From positions 1,178,001 through 1,242,000 of the forward strand of contig JAXBDG010000015.1 of assembly GCA_036320915.1 (NCBI GenBank): 64,000 bases of DNA. The letters run 5' to 3'. Position 1 is the first letter of the stretch; every line of letters starts with the position of its first letter. The translations under genes and the position numbers were made by a program. Under the pieces are notes generated by a model. It was not told the DNA's origin, did not search any database, and saw only the letters and a program-made list of their open reading frames with translations. This stretch comes from Linnemannia elongata. Taxonomy: Eukaryota; Mortierellomycota; Mortierellomycetes; Mortierellales; Mortierellaceae. Positions 12,201 through 25,119 of this stretch are shown piece by piece.

Positions 12201-13010
12201 GAGCGATTCTTGCCTCCGCATGCGATCTGACCGAATCCTCCAGGTAACACTGCGATTACATCTGTTGTAACCCTTGAAGTATGCACAGTTTGTCGCGTAT
12301 TTAATCTGAGCTCATTTTCAACCTTTGGTTATAGTGTTTTGAGGCGGACCAGTTTGCGCCGAGCAAGGACGATGTCGTAGGACAGTACTACCCGATTTTC
12401 AAACGACCTTCCGGCACAGACCACCTGTTGATGGACCAGGAGATTGCGGCGCTCGTTGAAGAGGGCTGTGAGTCGTTGTATTTGAACCTGTGCGGCCAGC
12501 AAGGGTTGGACCTTGTCCATATCTTTGACACTGCCATGAGTAGGATGGATCCTGTCGAATCCATGGCCGACAATTTTGTACCCAAGAACAACGATATGTC
12601 TAGGTGAGTTGCTAATTATCGACGTTGAGCGATGAAAATGCCATGAAGATGCGTTTCATCATTCGCAATGCTGACAACCCACCCTTTTCTCTTCCTTCTT
12701 TGAAAATAGAATTCTGTTAAATATGCGGCCGGCATTAGAGGAAACTTTACCGGTGCATGGACTGCGGTTCAATTTGGATGTGGCGTTCGGGACTTATGCG
12801 CCCATGATCCGGTCCATGGTCCATGCCGATCTTGTGAATACCGCCGTCCCTACGGGGAAACGGACCATGCGCAGTGGTGGACATATGAGGCGACATATGA
12901 ATATGCTTTCTGATGCCGAACGTAGTGCCATGCTCTTGACCTGTCTCCCTCCTATTACCACGGCCACGATGGTCACGTCTACCTCTCCTTCTCCACCATT
13001 ATCTGATTAG
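9219..13010 (+). CDS. ELG1: Elg1/ATAD5-like PCNA-unloading AAA+ clamp loader, four exons
   Basis: Large subunit of the alternative clamp loader (with Rfc2–5) that removes PCNA from DNA after replication. Exons 9219–11571, 11654–12243, 12335–12603 and 12710–13010 give 1170 aa. Order of parts: a disordered N-terminus, a PIP-like element KQVFSLFL (about 108–115), the RFC-family entry motif LWTEKYRP (402–409), Walker A GPTGSCKT (559–566), an acidic linker carrying KSTLHSFF (640–647), which fits a PCNA-interacting peptide, Walker B ILLEEVD with E752/E753/D755, then a sensor/collar region in exons 2–4. The long linker between Walker A and B and the repeated PCNA-binding-like motifs favour Elg1 over Rfc1, Rad24 or Ctf18, and no BRCT domain is seen. 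The last ~40 residues are low in complexity. Confidence 0.9.
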
Positions 13011-13279
13011 ATTCGATCTATTTTTCTTTTTTCAACTTTACACAACCTTGTAACAATACACATCTTTTGTCTTTCTTTTGTTTTTTTGCCCTTTACCTTC
13101 TTTCTTTCTTTCTCTTAATACACCTCGATCGTAGATATTGTACCCATCTTGATGAAATATGCGTGCTTTAATTGTCTGTTTTTTTCTTCTTTTGTTGGAT
13201 GGTGGTGATTGAGTGATTACCTGGTGATGCCCCATGAGTCCATCTAGCAGATTTTCTTTTGTGGTCATGAGAAGATAGT

Positions 13280-14883
13280 TTACAACTTCTTTGGAGGATG
13301 AAGTATCCTGACGGCGTCCTTTGTGTATACATATGAAGCGCCGCTCCAGATTGTTGTTGCCGCGCAGGTATATCTACATTTTCCCAAGTAAAAAAAAAAA
13401 TACAAACAAAAACAGATATGGGTTAGTTCAACGTACCGAGATCATCATTACCCCTCTGTATCCTTCAATTCATAAACGCAAATGTCCAACTTACCCGAGG
13501 TACTCCAAGCCAACATGTCCCGTAAACTCAAATACGGGCGCCATAAGCGACAAACAGATATAAGCCATCTGAATCGCAGTATTGACTTTACTAATCATCG
13601 TCGGTCTGACCTCGGCCGAGGGGATTGAGAAATCCCAGTAGCGCGTAAAAGTCTTTGGTTCCGGGAGGGAGATATATCGGTAATAAAAGGAGGCAAGGAT
13701 AAGCCCGGCGTCACGCCCGAGGATGATGGTGGCGATGGGGATGGGGATGAGGTCTTGCATGGCTAGGGTGACGGTGAGGATTGTCATGAGGGTCTTGTCG
13801 GCCATGGGGTCGAGGATGGTGCCGATGATACTCTGCATGTTGAACCGGCGGGCTATCCAGCCATCCAACTTTTTTGTTGAAGACACAGAAGAGAGAAAAT
13901 GTAGGTGAGATATTTTGATCCGCGGGTTGTATCTGATCACATTCCCGGGTACTCTCTCTGATTGCTTACCCCATCGGTGATACTTGCGATACCAAAAAGT
14001 ATGCAAGCATTGGTGTACTCGCCCTGAAGAACCCAGTATCCAATGACTGGCGCAGATACCAATCGCGTAAACGTCAAGAAGTTGGGCAGTGTATAGATGT
14101 TCTCATGCAATAGGCTCTATAATAATCAACCAGCGAAACGATCCATGTGAGTATTCAATCGCTATGGTTCCCGTCGTCTCCTCCTGAGAGCTTGAAGAGA
14201 ACAGTAAAGGGAGTAAGGAACTTTCGCCCTCCCCTCCCCATGCATACCTTCTTGATACCCTTTCCTTTTGTAGTATCCAGATCCTGGTCCTTCTTGGTAG
14301 CCCCTGAAGACGATGATGATAGTGACTCCTGATTATCCTTTTTGTCCGTTGAGAATCTACAACATTGCAGACTAATTGCGTTTTTTCTTCCTGCGCTCGA
14401 TATCCTATTTGTCAAGTTGAAGAAGCAAGAACGATGTCAGAATAAGGCGATGCATTCGTTGCCTTTGCTGATCTTTCCAATTGAACTAATAGATGGCCTT
14501 ATCCACGAAGGGGTAAGGAGCAAGAGAGTAATACCTCTGCCAGGTAGGATCGAATGCTGATCCATACCGCGAAAACGATGCGGGCGTCGTTGGTCTAAAT
14601 GGTTTGAAAAGAAGCGATTGATATCACACGTTTAGTGCCTTTCTTTTTTGAGGCCAATTGGCCAATTGAACGGACGAGGGAGACGTGATAAAACAGAGGG
14701 GTGGGGAAAAGAACGGTACGTGTGGCGGATAGAGTTGGACAGACTAGAAAGGATGGTTGCACGGTGACATGAGGAAGAGCTGTGAAGGAGACGAATCGAC
14801 CTCGTTGAGAGCTGGAGGGAGGGCGAGGAGGAGGCGGAGAGGTTGATTCGACTGATCAGACCCCAAGTGGATCTGCAAGCCAT
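13280..14883 (-). CDS. CRD1: Mitochondrial cardiolipin synthase (CDP-alcohol phosphotransferase), six exons
   Basis: Transfers the phosphatidyl group of CDP-diacylglycerol to phosphatidylglycerol, making cardiolipin in the inner mitochondrial membrane. Exons 14883–14720, 14594–14535, 14356–14248, 14116–13970, 13868–13495 and 13373–13280 keep phase and give 315 aa. The N-terminus is rich in Arg and Ser (presequence). The core begins with ENIYTLPNFLTFTRL. The catalytic signature is complete across a splice: D159xxDG…AR…G176xxxD180xxxD184, followed by hydrophobic helices. The last exon (32 codons, ending PPKKL) carries the usual C-terminal helix. The 60-base second exon is supported by phase and splice sites only. 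It is divergent from YIF1. Confidence 0.92.
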
Positions 14884-15511
14884 GCTGGTTTGGTAGTGAG
14901 GGACGAGGAAGAATGTGAGCGTGGGTGAGTGAGTAAGTAAAAGGAGAAGAGAAGGAAGGGAAAAGAAAAGAAGAAAGGAAGGAGAGGCTGATCAGGGAGA
15001 AGGAAGAAGAAGGAGTAGAGGGAAACGCTGATTCGAACTTTGACCGGAGACGAAACTTTGTGCGGGCTGGACGGTTGAATAGAGGATCCGCGATTTGTCG
15101 TGTGTACAGTATATGTGATTGGAGAGGTGGATACCGTGTCTGGGAAAGAGGGACGGGGGAAAGAGAGAAGAGGTATTGCAATGCTTGCATGGGTGTAGCA
15201 CAGGAAATTGAACTTACATGGCGATCAGGCGCGAGTGACGTCTGCTTGAGTTTTCTTGACTTCTCTCCAAGTGCCACGACTTACTCGAGAAAGAGGCTGT
15301 CATAGAACGAACGCTCTCTAATATTTTTATTTTTACTTTTCACACATTTTGCTCGTGTCATTCTTCTCTCATCCAACTCACTCTTCCTTCCTTCCTTTCC
15401 TTCTTTCCTTCTTGCCTTCATCGCCCTCTCTTTCATCCGGAAACTACTACCAGACATCAAGCAGGAACCAGAAAGAACGCGAAAAGGAACTACCTTCCAA
15501 CCATCATCATC
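14884..15511. other. Divergent promoter CRD1 / YIF1
   Basis: About 630 bases. The YIF1 side is pyrimidine-rich (15355–15440) and the CRD1 side is the mirror-image purine-rich tract. No gene was recognised. Confidence 0.5.
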
Positions 15512-17498
15512 ATGAACCCTTACGAGAACACTGGTGGTTACACCCAGCCACAGCCAAGACACAACGCACAACAGCAGCAGCAACACCAACAGCAGCATTA
15601 CCAACAACAGAACCAATACCAGCAGCAAGGAACCCAATACACTGCCAACAGATACAACCCCAATGCCTACCAACAACCCACCCAGCAAAACAACCAGTAC
15701 CAGCAACAGCAGCAACCCAGGAGCCATATGGCCTCGCCTCCTCCACTTCAACATCCCGTCCCTACTCATCCCCCTGTCCAGATGAGAGATCCGGCCCCTA
15801 CCCCTTCGCCCAGGATGAACTATGCCCAGGCTCAGGGAGGACAGGGACAGTACCAACAGAACCAGTATCGCCCCCAGCAGGCTGGCGGCGGCGGTGGTGG
15901 TGTTCAACAGAGGTCATCCTTTGAGCGGTCGAGTTTTGATCAACAGCAAGGGGGAGGGTATGGAGGATCACCCAGGAACCAGTTCATGTCGCCCCAGCAG
16001 CATCATCAGACTCCTCAGCACCAGCACCAACAGCAACAGCAACAACAGCAGCCGTCGGGAATCCCCTCGTTCCCGTTCAACCTCAATGATGGCACCACTC
16101 AGTTGGGCATGCAGTTCGGTCGGTCTGCTGTTATGGCTGGTCAGGAATACGTGGAGCAAAACGTAAGGGCCAGCCAAGGATTTTTTTATTTCATTTCTGT
16201 TCTTCATCAAAGAGCAACAAACAAACAACAACGAAGCACTGGCCAATTGGTTACTCCACGTAGAGCCACAAGACAATATATTCTGATATAGCACGCGACT
16301 AACGGCCATTTTACTCCTACTTTCATTTTCTCTCGTATTGTATGTACACAGCTCAACAGATGGGTCAACCGCGCTGCCCTTCAGCCCTACTTCAACGTCA
16401 GCAACTCATATGTAGTCAACAAGCTCAAGTTGCTCGTCTTCCCCTGGCGCCATAAGGTACAAATGAGCATCACACCTGCACCCTCGCATACTTTTCAGGA
16501 TGAAACAACACGCGTTCAGTTATCCCCTTCATTTTCTCCCTTCTATTCAAGAACGCGTTCATCGACAATTATCACCCTAGAGAACCATGATTCTGACACA
16601 AAGGGACCTTCTTTTTTTCTCATTGGAATTAGCTTTGGACTCGTATACTAAAGCGCTCGGAGACAACAGGAGAGACGATCGGATACTTGGCTCCTCGGGA
16701 CGACATCAACGCTCCCGATCTGTACATCCCCGTCATGGCCTTTGTCACCTACGTTCTCCTCGTCGCCATCTCAGCAGGAACCTCCAACAAGTAAGTAATT
16801 TTACTTATGATACACTTATCTTTGTTGCACCTAATTCATGTTGATATGTAAGAGTTATGAATAGACTTCTAATCGCGAAAACTATTTATGAATTGAAATG
16901 CAACAAAAACAAAAAAGATTCAGCCCAGAGATTCTTGGACCTACAGCTTCATCGGCCCTGGCCGTCATTATTCTGGAATTCACGATTATCAAATTGTGTG
17001 TCTATGTCTTGAACATCACAAGTGATGTCCCCATCCTGGATCTCTTGGCCTATTCTGGATACAAGTTTGTCGGGTAAGATATCTATGTCTCGTCTTTCAG
17101 TGTGAACATTCAGTTGATGAAGTAAACGGTGTATAAAGTGGAAGAAGAAACTAAAATTACTTTATGGCATCGATAGAATCATTGTCTCGATCATGGTTCA
17201 GCTGTCCAAGGCACCTAGTTCAGTATTCTGGTCCGTCTTCCTCTACACTGGCGCAGCCACTGGATTCTTCCTGGTAAATACCGTCCGGCATTTCATCCAT
17301 TTCAGTTTGCTATTCCGAAAAATACGTTCTAACGGATTTCTGCTCATTTTCTTCAAACGATAGTTGCGGTCATTAAGATATGTGATCTTGCCTGAGGCGT
17401 CAGCAGGAACGGTCCTGCCACCACAACGCAAACGTCGGATCCATTTCCTGATCTGTCTCTCCGTCCTGCAATTTGGATTCATGTGGATCCTGGTCTAG
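15512..17498 (+). CDS. YIF1: Yif1 family ER–Golgi membrane protein, six exons
   Basis: Partner of Yip1 on COPII vesicles and early Golgi, needed for ER-to-Golgi transport. Exons 15512–16162, 16352–16456, 16633–16790, 16918–17073, 17177–17273 and 17364–17498 give 433 aa. The first ~180 residues are Q/N/P-rich with (CAG/CAA) runs and look disordered. The Yif1 core follows: [36 protein letters not shown] and [12 protein letters not shown], then [17 protein letters not shown] and further membrane helices to the C-terminus FGFMWILV. The long glutamine-rich N-terminus is the main difference from yeast and animal Yif1. Confidence 0.93.
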
Positions 17499-18533
17499 AA
17501 TGTCTTCCTTTTTTTTTTCTCCTCTTTCTCCTTGTAATGTTGGACGGACTGATGAGATACCCCTTCACGGACAGGACACGACAGAACAGGAGACGACTAA
17601 CACCAAACCTATTCACGAAAAAAAAGGGAGGGAAAATAGACATGAATAATGAAGGGCCACATGACAAAACTAGGAGCTGTATCATCGTTTTTCATACTTT
17701 ATCATAAAAACTTTACGCAAATCGACACGATAGAAGAAAAGGTGCTTCTTTGGCCCTTTTTCTTGTTTGGTTTTTTTGTTGTTTTTTGTGCCAAACGCCG
17801 CGCGTGTGATGAATGAATGGATAACCACCCACTACCACCGCCAGAAGTTCTTATCCAATCTAAACCTATTCATGCAAAAGTTGCCGTAATAAATCCCCGT
17901 GGCTCACCCGTTGACTCCTATCCCGTTCATCTCGTGGGAGCAAAAAAAAAAAAAAAAAAGAGCGGGAAAAAATAAATTAGCGAATTGTCCAGTCAGCCTA
18001 GCCAAGAACGAACGAAACTCCCATTCTCCCTTAGCTTTCAACCTGCAACCCGCAGCCGTAGTATTCCTGAGCAGTGATTTTTTTATTTTCATTGCAACTA
18101 CCGCAAGTTTTTTTTTACTTTCTTTCAGTCATTTTTTTTTGGGGGGGATGGGATAAAAACTATATGATACAGATAATATGGGGGGATATGCTACAAAACA
18201 AGAGGTAGAAGACAAAGAAATTCACAGTGAAAAAGGAACAGAGAGGAAAACGAAAAGAAAAGAAAAAAGAAAAAAGAAAAAGCAAAATACTAGAATTTTT
18301 TTGGCAGGTGAGGGGAGAGAAAGTGGAAGTACGATATCAATGTTGTTCGAGCATGTACTTTTTTTGTGCGCCGGAAAGCATTTTGTCGTTTTACAATTTT
18401 TTTGGTGGGTGGATGCTGTGATGCTGTAAGGTGATATTTGGTTGTGTAGTTGCGGAAGATAGGGTAGAGGAGAAGAAAATGGACGAGAAGGAAATGGAAG
18501 GGAATGGAAGAGGAAACAGGTTGCCTTCAAGGG
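17499..18533. other. Convergent 3' region YIF1 / RING gene
   Basis: About 1 kb of AT-rich, homopolymer-rich sequence with an A19 run at 17941–17959 and several T runs. A possible AATAAA lies at 17888. Short frames are low-complexity and no gene is supported. Confidence 0.5.
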
Positions 18534-21500
18534 TTAGTCACTGGCTGCGCCCACAGGGCGAGCGGATCCGCCGCCGACATGAAACTCCAGCTCCTGCAAT
18601 CGAGTCCTGGTTGTTGCCTGTCGACACATTGGGCAGTGTCTCGCAACATTCAGCGCCATATGGATGCACGCCCGACAGAACGCGTGCCCGCACCGTAACA
18701 TCGTCGGAACATTCATCGTCTCCATGCAGATACTACACTTGAGATGTTGTGACATCCAACTCCCTGCAGCGTTCGATTCCATCGACGCCGATTGTCGTCG
18801 TTGTGTCGTCGTCGTTGCTGTCGTTGTTGCCGTCGTTATTGTTGCCTTTGCCGCGGTCGCTGGCTGATTCTGGCTCCGGCTCGGACTAATGGCGGGGGAT
18901 GATTCTCTAATCAAGAAGCTTTCGCGCAGCTCACTTCCTTGCCTGTGTATACGTCGACGCTGTGAGGATGGGTCGGGTGAAAATGAGGGGGCGCGTCGGG
19001 AGGATGGTCGCACCAAAGAAGAAGAGGAGGAGGAAGAAGGGAGAGCAGGGTCACGGAGAATGAGACGGACAGGGGAAGGGCGACGGACAACGGGGCTATA
19101 CCTATGCTGCCCACGGTCAAGGGGGGTAGTGCTCCTGCGGGATGTGGTCGGAAAAGTAATCGGTTGAGCTTCATATGAAGGCGACCGCATGTTGAAGGAC
19201 GGCGGTGACCTCGCTGGAAACGATCCTTGGCGTGCCGATCGCGGCGGCGGCAACGGTGTGGTGCGCCTTGATACAACTCTACCGGATGCGCTGTCTCGAC
19301 GAAGACTGAGAATGTAACTGACCTCCTCGTCCACCTGCCTCTGATTCACTCCATCATCTTCCACCTCCTGTGAGCCTCGAACGTCTTCCTCTTCACTGTC
19401 GCTCTCGATCTCTGCATAGTCGATCGATGGCAAGTGGTCGTCAACGTCCACTACATCTTCAATTTGAGGACGACGATGGCCCTCCACTTCGAGTCGATCT
19501 TCTGTTGGCAAGATGAGTTGAATAGGGCCGCGCGACCAAGGGTGGTGCGGGTCCAATTGCACCTCCCTGACCTCACTGTCAATGCGCACTGTGTCACGCC
19601 CGTAAAAGTCATCATCGTCGTCATTGTCGTCCGAGATTTCTAGAATGTCGATCGAGTTGTTGGAAGAGCGATTGGTAGGTCGAGTTTGGCTCCTCTCTAC
19701 CGACTGTGACGATCTCGAGACAAGACGTTGCAAGGTGGGCAACTGGAAGGAGTGCTGGGGGGTCAGACCTGGGACTCGAGGGAGACTGTCGCCTCGCGGG
19801 TAGCTGCCAATCCGAGGCTGAGGTGTCAGGTCAATGACCTCAATGACCTCTTCGTTGTCGGGGTCATCGTCGATAGAATGAACCGTTGGAGGGGCCTGGG
19901 ACGCAATTGACTGCGGCTCTGTTGAGGGACTTCTTGAGAGATTTTGCCTGGGCGAAGTGGCGGGCTCTGCTTGTTGTTCGACCGATGACGCTCGAACATG
20001 GGAGGCGGATCTGTCCGCAGCGACACGAAGTCTCCTTGGAGTAACTGTGGCATCTGAGTCAACTGAACGAGCGGGCGACGGCTCACGGTTCTCAGAGTCA
20101 TCTTCAACATACAATGAACGATGAAGGTTGGAGTCGTCTTGTCCTGATACACTGTTATCATTGGTGAAACTGGTGTTGTAATCAGCTTGGTTGGAGTTCC
20201 CGTCACTGGTAGCATCAACGTCGTCATCATCGTCGTCGTCAATGACAATTGCGCCGTTTTGGCGACGGTCATCCGTGACTGGGGTATCATTGTCGGAATC
20301 TTCGTCCACATCGTACACCCTTGGCCGTTTCAAGTGGTGGTCATGCTCTTCAGATCCTTGTGCCACAATTGGCGACACAGAGGCGGCAGGTACAGATGAA
20401 GAGGGTGTTGAGACTGATACGACTGAACGGCTGGGCGAAGCCGAGTGGCGGCCTGGAGTACTTGTACCCGACATGATGGGTGTGACTAGGTCGTCGGACA
20501 ACCTACGCTTTCGCTCTCGTCCGTTGTGGGAGCCGGTGGAGTGAGCGGTTAAGTCGGCTGGTGCGAGAGGTGCAGTGGAAATCTGGTCACCCACGTGGTT
20601 ACCCTTGATGCGCTTCAGGTGACGGTCCTGCTCAACAACTGGGTCTGGTATATCCACAACTTCCACAGCGTTTGAGGGCATCGACAACGAAGACGAGGCC
20701 GAGGAAGAAGCAATGGCGACGTTTGAGGAAGACGACGAAGCGGTATAACCTTGCAACGTCGAATCCGACACGACGGCTGTGATGAAGTCGCTGGGGTTCT
20801 TACGTTTCCTGCCACTCTCAGCGGTGGCAAAGTCCTGGTGGTGGGCCGAGTCCCCGACAAGGAGGTCTAATGTGGTTGTATGGGGGATGGAAGAGGGAGA
20901 GGGAGAAGGAGAGAAGGAGAGAAGGAGAGAAGAGTGGGTGTATGGGAGAGAGAAGAAATTTATTAGAAAGCATGCTTTTGTTTTGTCAGGAGGAGGAAGA
21001 GGGGCTATCGTCCTTATTTTGCAGCAAGTATTCACAATTGTGAGTATGGACATTAGCAATCAATCGCAGGTGGTGCGAGATGGACTTGCAGGCCTGCTGA
21101 GAGAGAGCAGAGAGAGAAGGAGAGACAAGACGGAGAGCGCTCGTTTTTCGTTCGTTCGTTCGTTCGTCGCCTTTTTTTCACTATGTTTGTATTGCGGGCG
21201 TGCGCTCGTGCTCGCGGCGTCCAAGAGGTACGAAGTCGAGGCCGACCGTCATTTGATGCGCAACGTCCGATACGCTAGGATATCAATGGCGAAAGAGCTC
21301 CCATTGTCGCCTCCTCTGTCCGTCTCTCTCCCTCACTCTTTTGTTTTTTTTTGTTGCTGTCGTCTGTTGGCTTTATTGTTTGCGACAAGAGTCAAGCCAA
21401 GCAAAGGATGATATCGACTGTGGTTGACAAACATGACAATAGCAATAATAGTAATAATAACAAATTGAATAAAAAACGAGAGATGAAAAAAAAAAAATCA

Positions 21501-22060
21501 CACCAAAGAAAAGAAAAAAAAAAAGAAGGGCACGATGAGCACACAAGGAGCCGTAAAAGAAGCAAAAAGTTTTTGGTTTTTACTTCATATAAATATTGAA
21601 GTATATAATTACCCTTGTGGAGGAGGCCGCCCCGTTGTGAAGACGAGTCGACGGCTGAAGAGGACGAGGCTGTCTTTGTGCTGTGAGGTACCACGCCGTT
21701 TTTACCGGTAGCAACTGCGTGATGGTGGACGCTATTGTTGTTGCTATTATGGTGGCGTTGTCGACCGTTTTCCTTGTCCATGTCCGTGTCCGTGTTCGTA
21801 TCCATAGCCCAATTCTTGCTCCTGTCCTCAATCAGTTTTGCAATGTTGTTGTTGCTACTGTGCTTCATGTTGCCGTTGTTGTCATGCTCCATCGAGGTGA
21901 TGTTGTTGTCATTGTCGTCGACTGTGGTGGGGATCGTAGAAGACGAGAGCGCAGCAACTGAAGTAGCAGCAGCAGCAGAGGCAGAGGTGGCCAAGGACTC
22001 CATCCCCAGCACGTGTGAGAGTGCGCCTCGATCGAGGGAAGGGGAGCGGGGGGAGGCCAT
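18534..22060 (-). CDS. Large RING-finger protein with SUMO-interacting motifs, candidate STUbL, two exons
   Basis: Exons 22060–21613 and 20866–18534 join in phase (AAG G | AC CTC) to give 926 aa; the intron is 746 nt. The C-terminus has a complete C3HC4 RING (860–897): CSIC, then C-x-H-x2-C-x2-C, then CPMC. Upstream, hydrophobic cores followed by acidic or Asp/Ser stretches fit SUMO-interacting motifs: AIVID before a run of Asp (355–359), EVIEVIDLT (489–497) and SIDILEISDD (554–563). The rest is Ser/Asp/Arg-rich and probably disordered. A C-terminal RING plus an array of SIMs is the architecture of SUMO-targeted ubiquitin ligases such as RNF4 and Slx8, though those are much smaller. The E3 activity and SUMO link are inference. 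The alternative start inside the intron (21059) yields a low-complexity leader and was not used. Confidence 0.78.
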
Positions 22061-23972
22061 AGCACTTGGTTGATTGGAGGAAGCAGAGGAGAGAAGAAAA
22101 AAAGACTATAAGGAAATGAGCGGGGTGGAGGAAGGTGGAGGAGAGGGAGGAAAGAAAGGAAGGAGAAAAAAGAGGGTTGAAGGGAAAAATACAAAAAGGT
22201 ATAAGGGAAGGCCAAAAAAAAAAAAAAAAAAAAAAAAAAGGAGGGAAAAGGACACAGAGGCAGAGGCAGAGGGGGAAAGGAAAGGAAAGGAAAAATAATA
22301 AAAAGATGGGCGGGTTGACTGCATGTGGAATAGAAGAAAGAAAACGAGCCAAGGAAAAAAATCATGTCTGAACAACAAGACTTCTTCATGACAGCAAACT
22401 CTCCGTTCCAATATTCACACCCATTATTCGCATTCGCACTCACAACTCTTTGTTGGCCTTCTCACTTTCAAGACTGACCACCTTGCATCGAGAAAAAAAA
22501 GTAGCATCACCTTGAAAGAACATGAACAGGAAAAACATATCGACAAGATGAAAAAGAAAAGAGCTAAAACGCACCCCAATGCTTTGTTCCTTTCCCATTC
22601 ATGCGGGGGTAAGGAGATAGTGTCCCCCTGTTTGCGTCTACAAATACACATACAAATCCACACCGCCCTTTCGTGTCGAAGTAGCATGTTTTCCTGTCCT
22701 TTTTTCCCATCTTCCTTTTTCACTCCTCTCTCCTCGCTGCTTTCCAGTCCCCTGTCATTTTAAAATATGATAGGGTGCTGTCAGTGTGAATGTGTCTGTC
22801 TGTCGTGTTGGTGAGAGCATGAGTGTGAGCGTGCACATGCCTTATTCCTGTGGATACAAGGATTGATCCTGTTACTGTGTTTTCTTCTGCTGTTCCTCCT
22901 TGTTCGTTGTAGGTGTCCGTCCTGGAAGCCAGCTGTGCAATACACAGACAACAAAAGAAAGCTTGTTTTACATATACACATTTTGGTGGCAAATGCAATC
23001 TCATTCACTACCTCTTTGCCCCAACACAAAGAACCCTGTTTTGCCACCTCTTTTTTTTTGTATTGAAGTCATACGCACGCTCATTCCTTCACAAACTCAC
23101 ACCACCCGCCTCCTAGCCAACCAAGCCTACTCACCTTCAATTTGATCGCGCATTGAGCACACGCCCTTGCTAGTCCGTGTGTGATCCCATTCTATGAAGT
23201 CGACGAAAGCCAACGTCCTCCTCGTCATTGTGACTGCTCCTGCACTTCTTCTCCTCTTCCTCATCCCTGTTCCTCGTGCACGCAGGTCGTTTTGTCCATA
23301 AAAAACCTATCCTCTTCTTTTATTCCCCATCAACTTCTTCTCCCTTCGTCCTCTGTCCTTTGTCCTTTTTACTTATCTCCCTTTTGTCAACGGTATGTTC
23401 TCTCCCTTGTCGGTTGTTTGTTCTCTCATTCAGACTCGTTTCAGCTGCAAAGAACATGACAAAAGAGAATGAATTCTACACACACTAACAAATTCACGCT
23501 TACTCTTTGTTCTTTGTTCATTGTCTTTGCTTCTTGGATACGTACCCAACTACCTCCTGGCTGCTCTATCCCCGTTCGTCATCATCACCCATCATTATCC
23601 CGTCCCCGTCTTCTTTTACTCATATCAATGCTCCTCTCCTTTGTGTGTTTCGAATGTGCCTCAACATAAACTAACTAACAACCCATTTTGGGCGTTGCTG
23701 TTTGTTGCTGCTGCTGCTGCTGCTGTTGAACCAAACTGCCTCGTCTTAAACCATTCCTGCCATTCTTTCTTTACTGCTCTCGTCTCTTCCAAACTCAGCC
23801 CTTTTTGTCTTTTTACTTTTCGTCTTCTTTTTGTCCAGTTCGTTATTCCCTCACGCCCACACATACACTCTCTTCTCACTTCAGCCAGAAAACTATTATC
23901 CTAACTTCTCCCGCACAAAAGCAAATCAACTTTCAACGCACCACTTCCAAAGAAAAAAAAAACAAAAACAAC
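22061..23972. other. Divergent promoter RING gene / subtilase, no supported gene
   Basis: About 1.9 kb. The left third is purine-rich on the + strand with an A26 run at 22214–22239. The right half (23100–23970) is CT-rich, as in the long leaders seen before other genes here. Open frames on both strands are translations of these biased tracts. Confidence 0.5.
22214..22239 (+). repeat. A26 homopolymer
   Basis: A run of 26 A in a GA-rich stretch upstream of the RING gene start. Confidence 0.9.
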
Positions 23973-25087
23973 ATGCTCATCAAACTCTCCGCTGTTGCCC
24001 TCTTCGTCGCTTCGACTGCGGTCGCATTCCCTTCCTGGGGCAACACTGACAACCTCGCCCCCGTCATTTCTTCATCCAACGCCGATGTCGTCCCCGACTC
24101 GTACATCGTCGTCTTCAAGGATGGTGTCCGTGCCAACGACCACTCTGCCTGGGCTGCTAGCCTTCACAAGCGTGACTTGACGGCCAACGGTATCTGGGAC
24201 AACATCGCCAGCGGTGTTAAGCACGTCTACGATATGGGTTCCTTCCAGGGTCTCGCCGGTCGCTTCCGTCCTGACGTCCTTGATGAGATTCGCAAGCACC
24301 CCGACGTAAGTTTTCTTTTGCTGCCCTTTTGTGAGTCTGTCTACGACTGAGAACAAGTGCCAAGCATTTTTGTATATGGGGCAGGACCGTATCTCGCAGG
24401 GTGCAGGATGGCATCTTTTAGTTCAGGATGACTTGGTTCGGTTGAGTCTCGTGGGTTATTCGTGGATAATGTTATTGCCCAAGGAAGGAAATGACGCAAC
24501 ACCGTTCCCACTCGTCGCCCGTTCTCTTTCTCCCTTCCTTACACCCCTGGGGTCTTTTTTTTCAGGTGCTTTGCCACTTTTCAATCGTTTATTACGTTGA
24601 TCGTGCCAAGAAAGAAGACGAGAAGATGATCTATTTTGAACGACGCACATCAATCATCAACCATCAATCATTACATCAAATATCAAACTGGAAGGACTAT
24701 GCGTTCGAGAACAGGAAAGGCAAGAATAGTACTGGCCCCAGCCTTCTGGTGATGGCCAGGGAGGAAGTGACGAGAGAAAGGAAGAGACAGAATAGAATCA
24801 TGACCAGAGATGACGAAAGGGAAATAGGAGTACCTCAGTGAAGGGTGGCCAGGTGCATCGTCTTTGTCAGTTCAAGCCCATTTATGGTTGCGCAACAATA
24901 AGACAGAAGAGAGGACATGGTTCAATTTGTCGAAAAAAGATATAATTAATTTTTATGCGGGACAGGAGGACATACAGGACATGCAGGACACATCCAAACC
25001 AAACCCGTGATCACATTGCCTTGACACTAGTCTCACACCGACCAACGTATAATAAGCCAACATCACCTTGTTGTTCGTGCTAACCCA

Positions 25088-25119
<32 letters not shown>

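Noticed and set aside
21865..22443. Long Phe/Ser/Pro-rich minus-strand frames
   Set aside because: They are translations of the A26 and GA-rich promoter tract of the RING gene.
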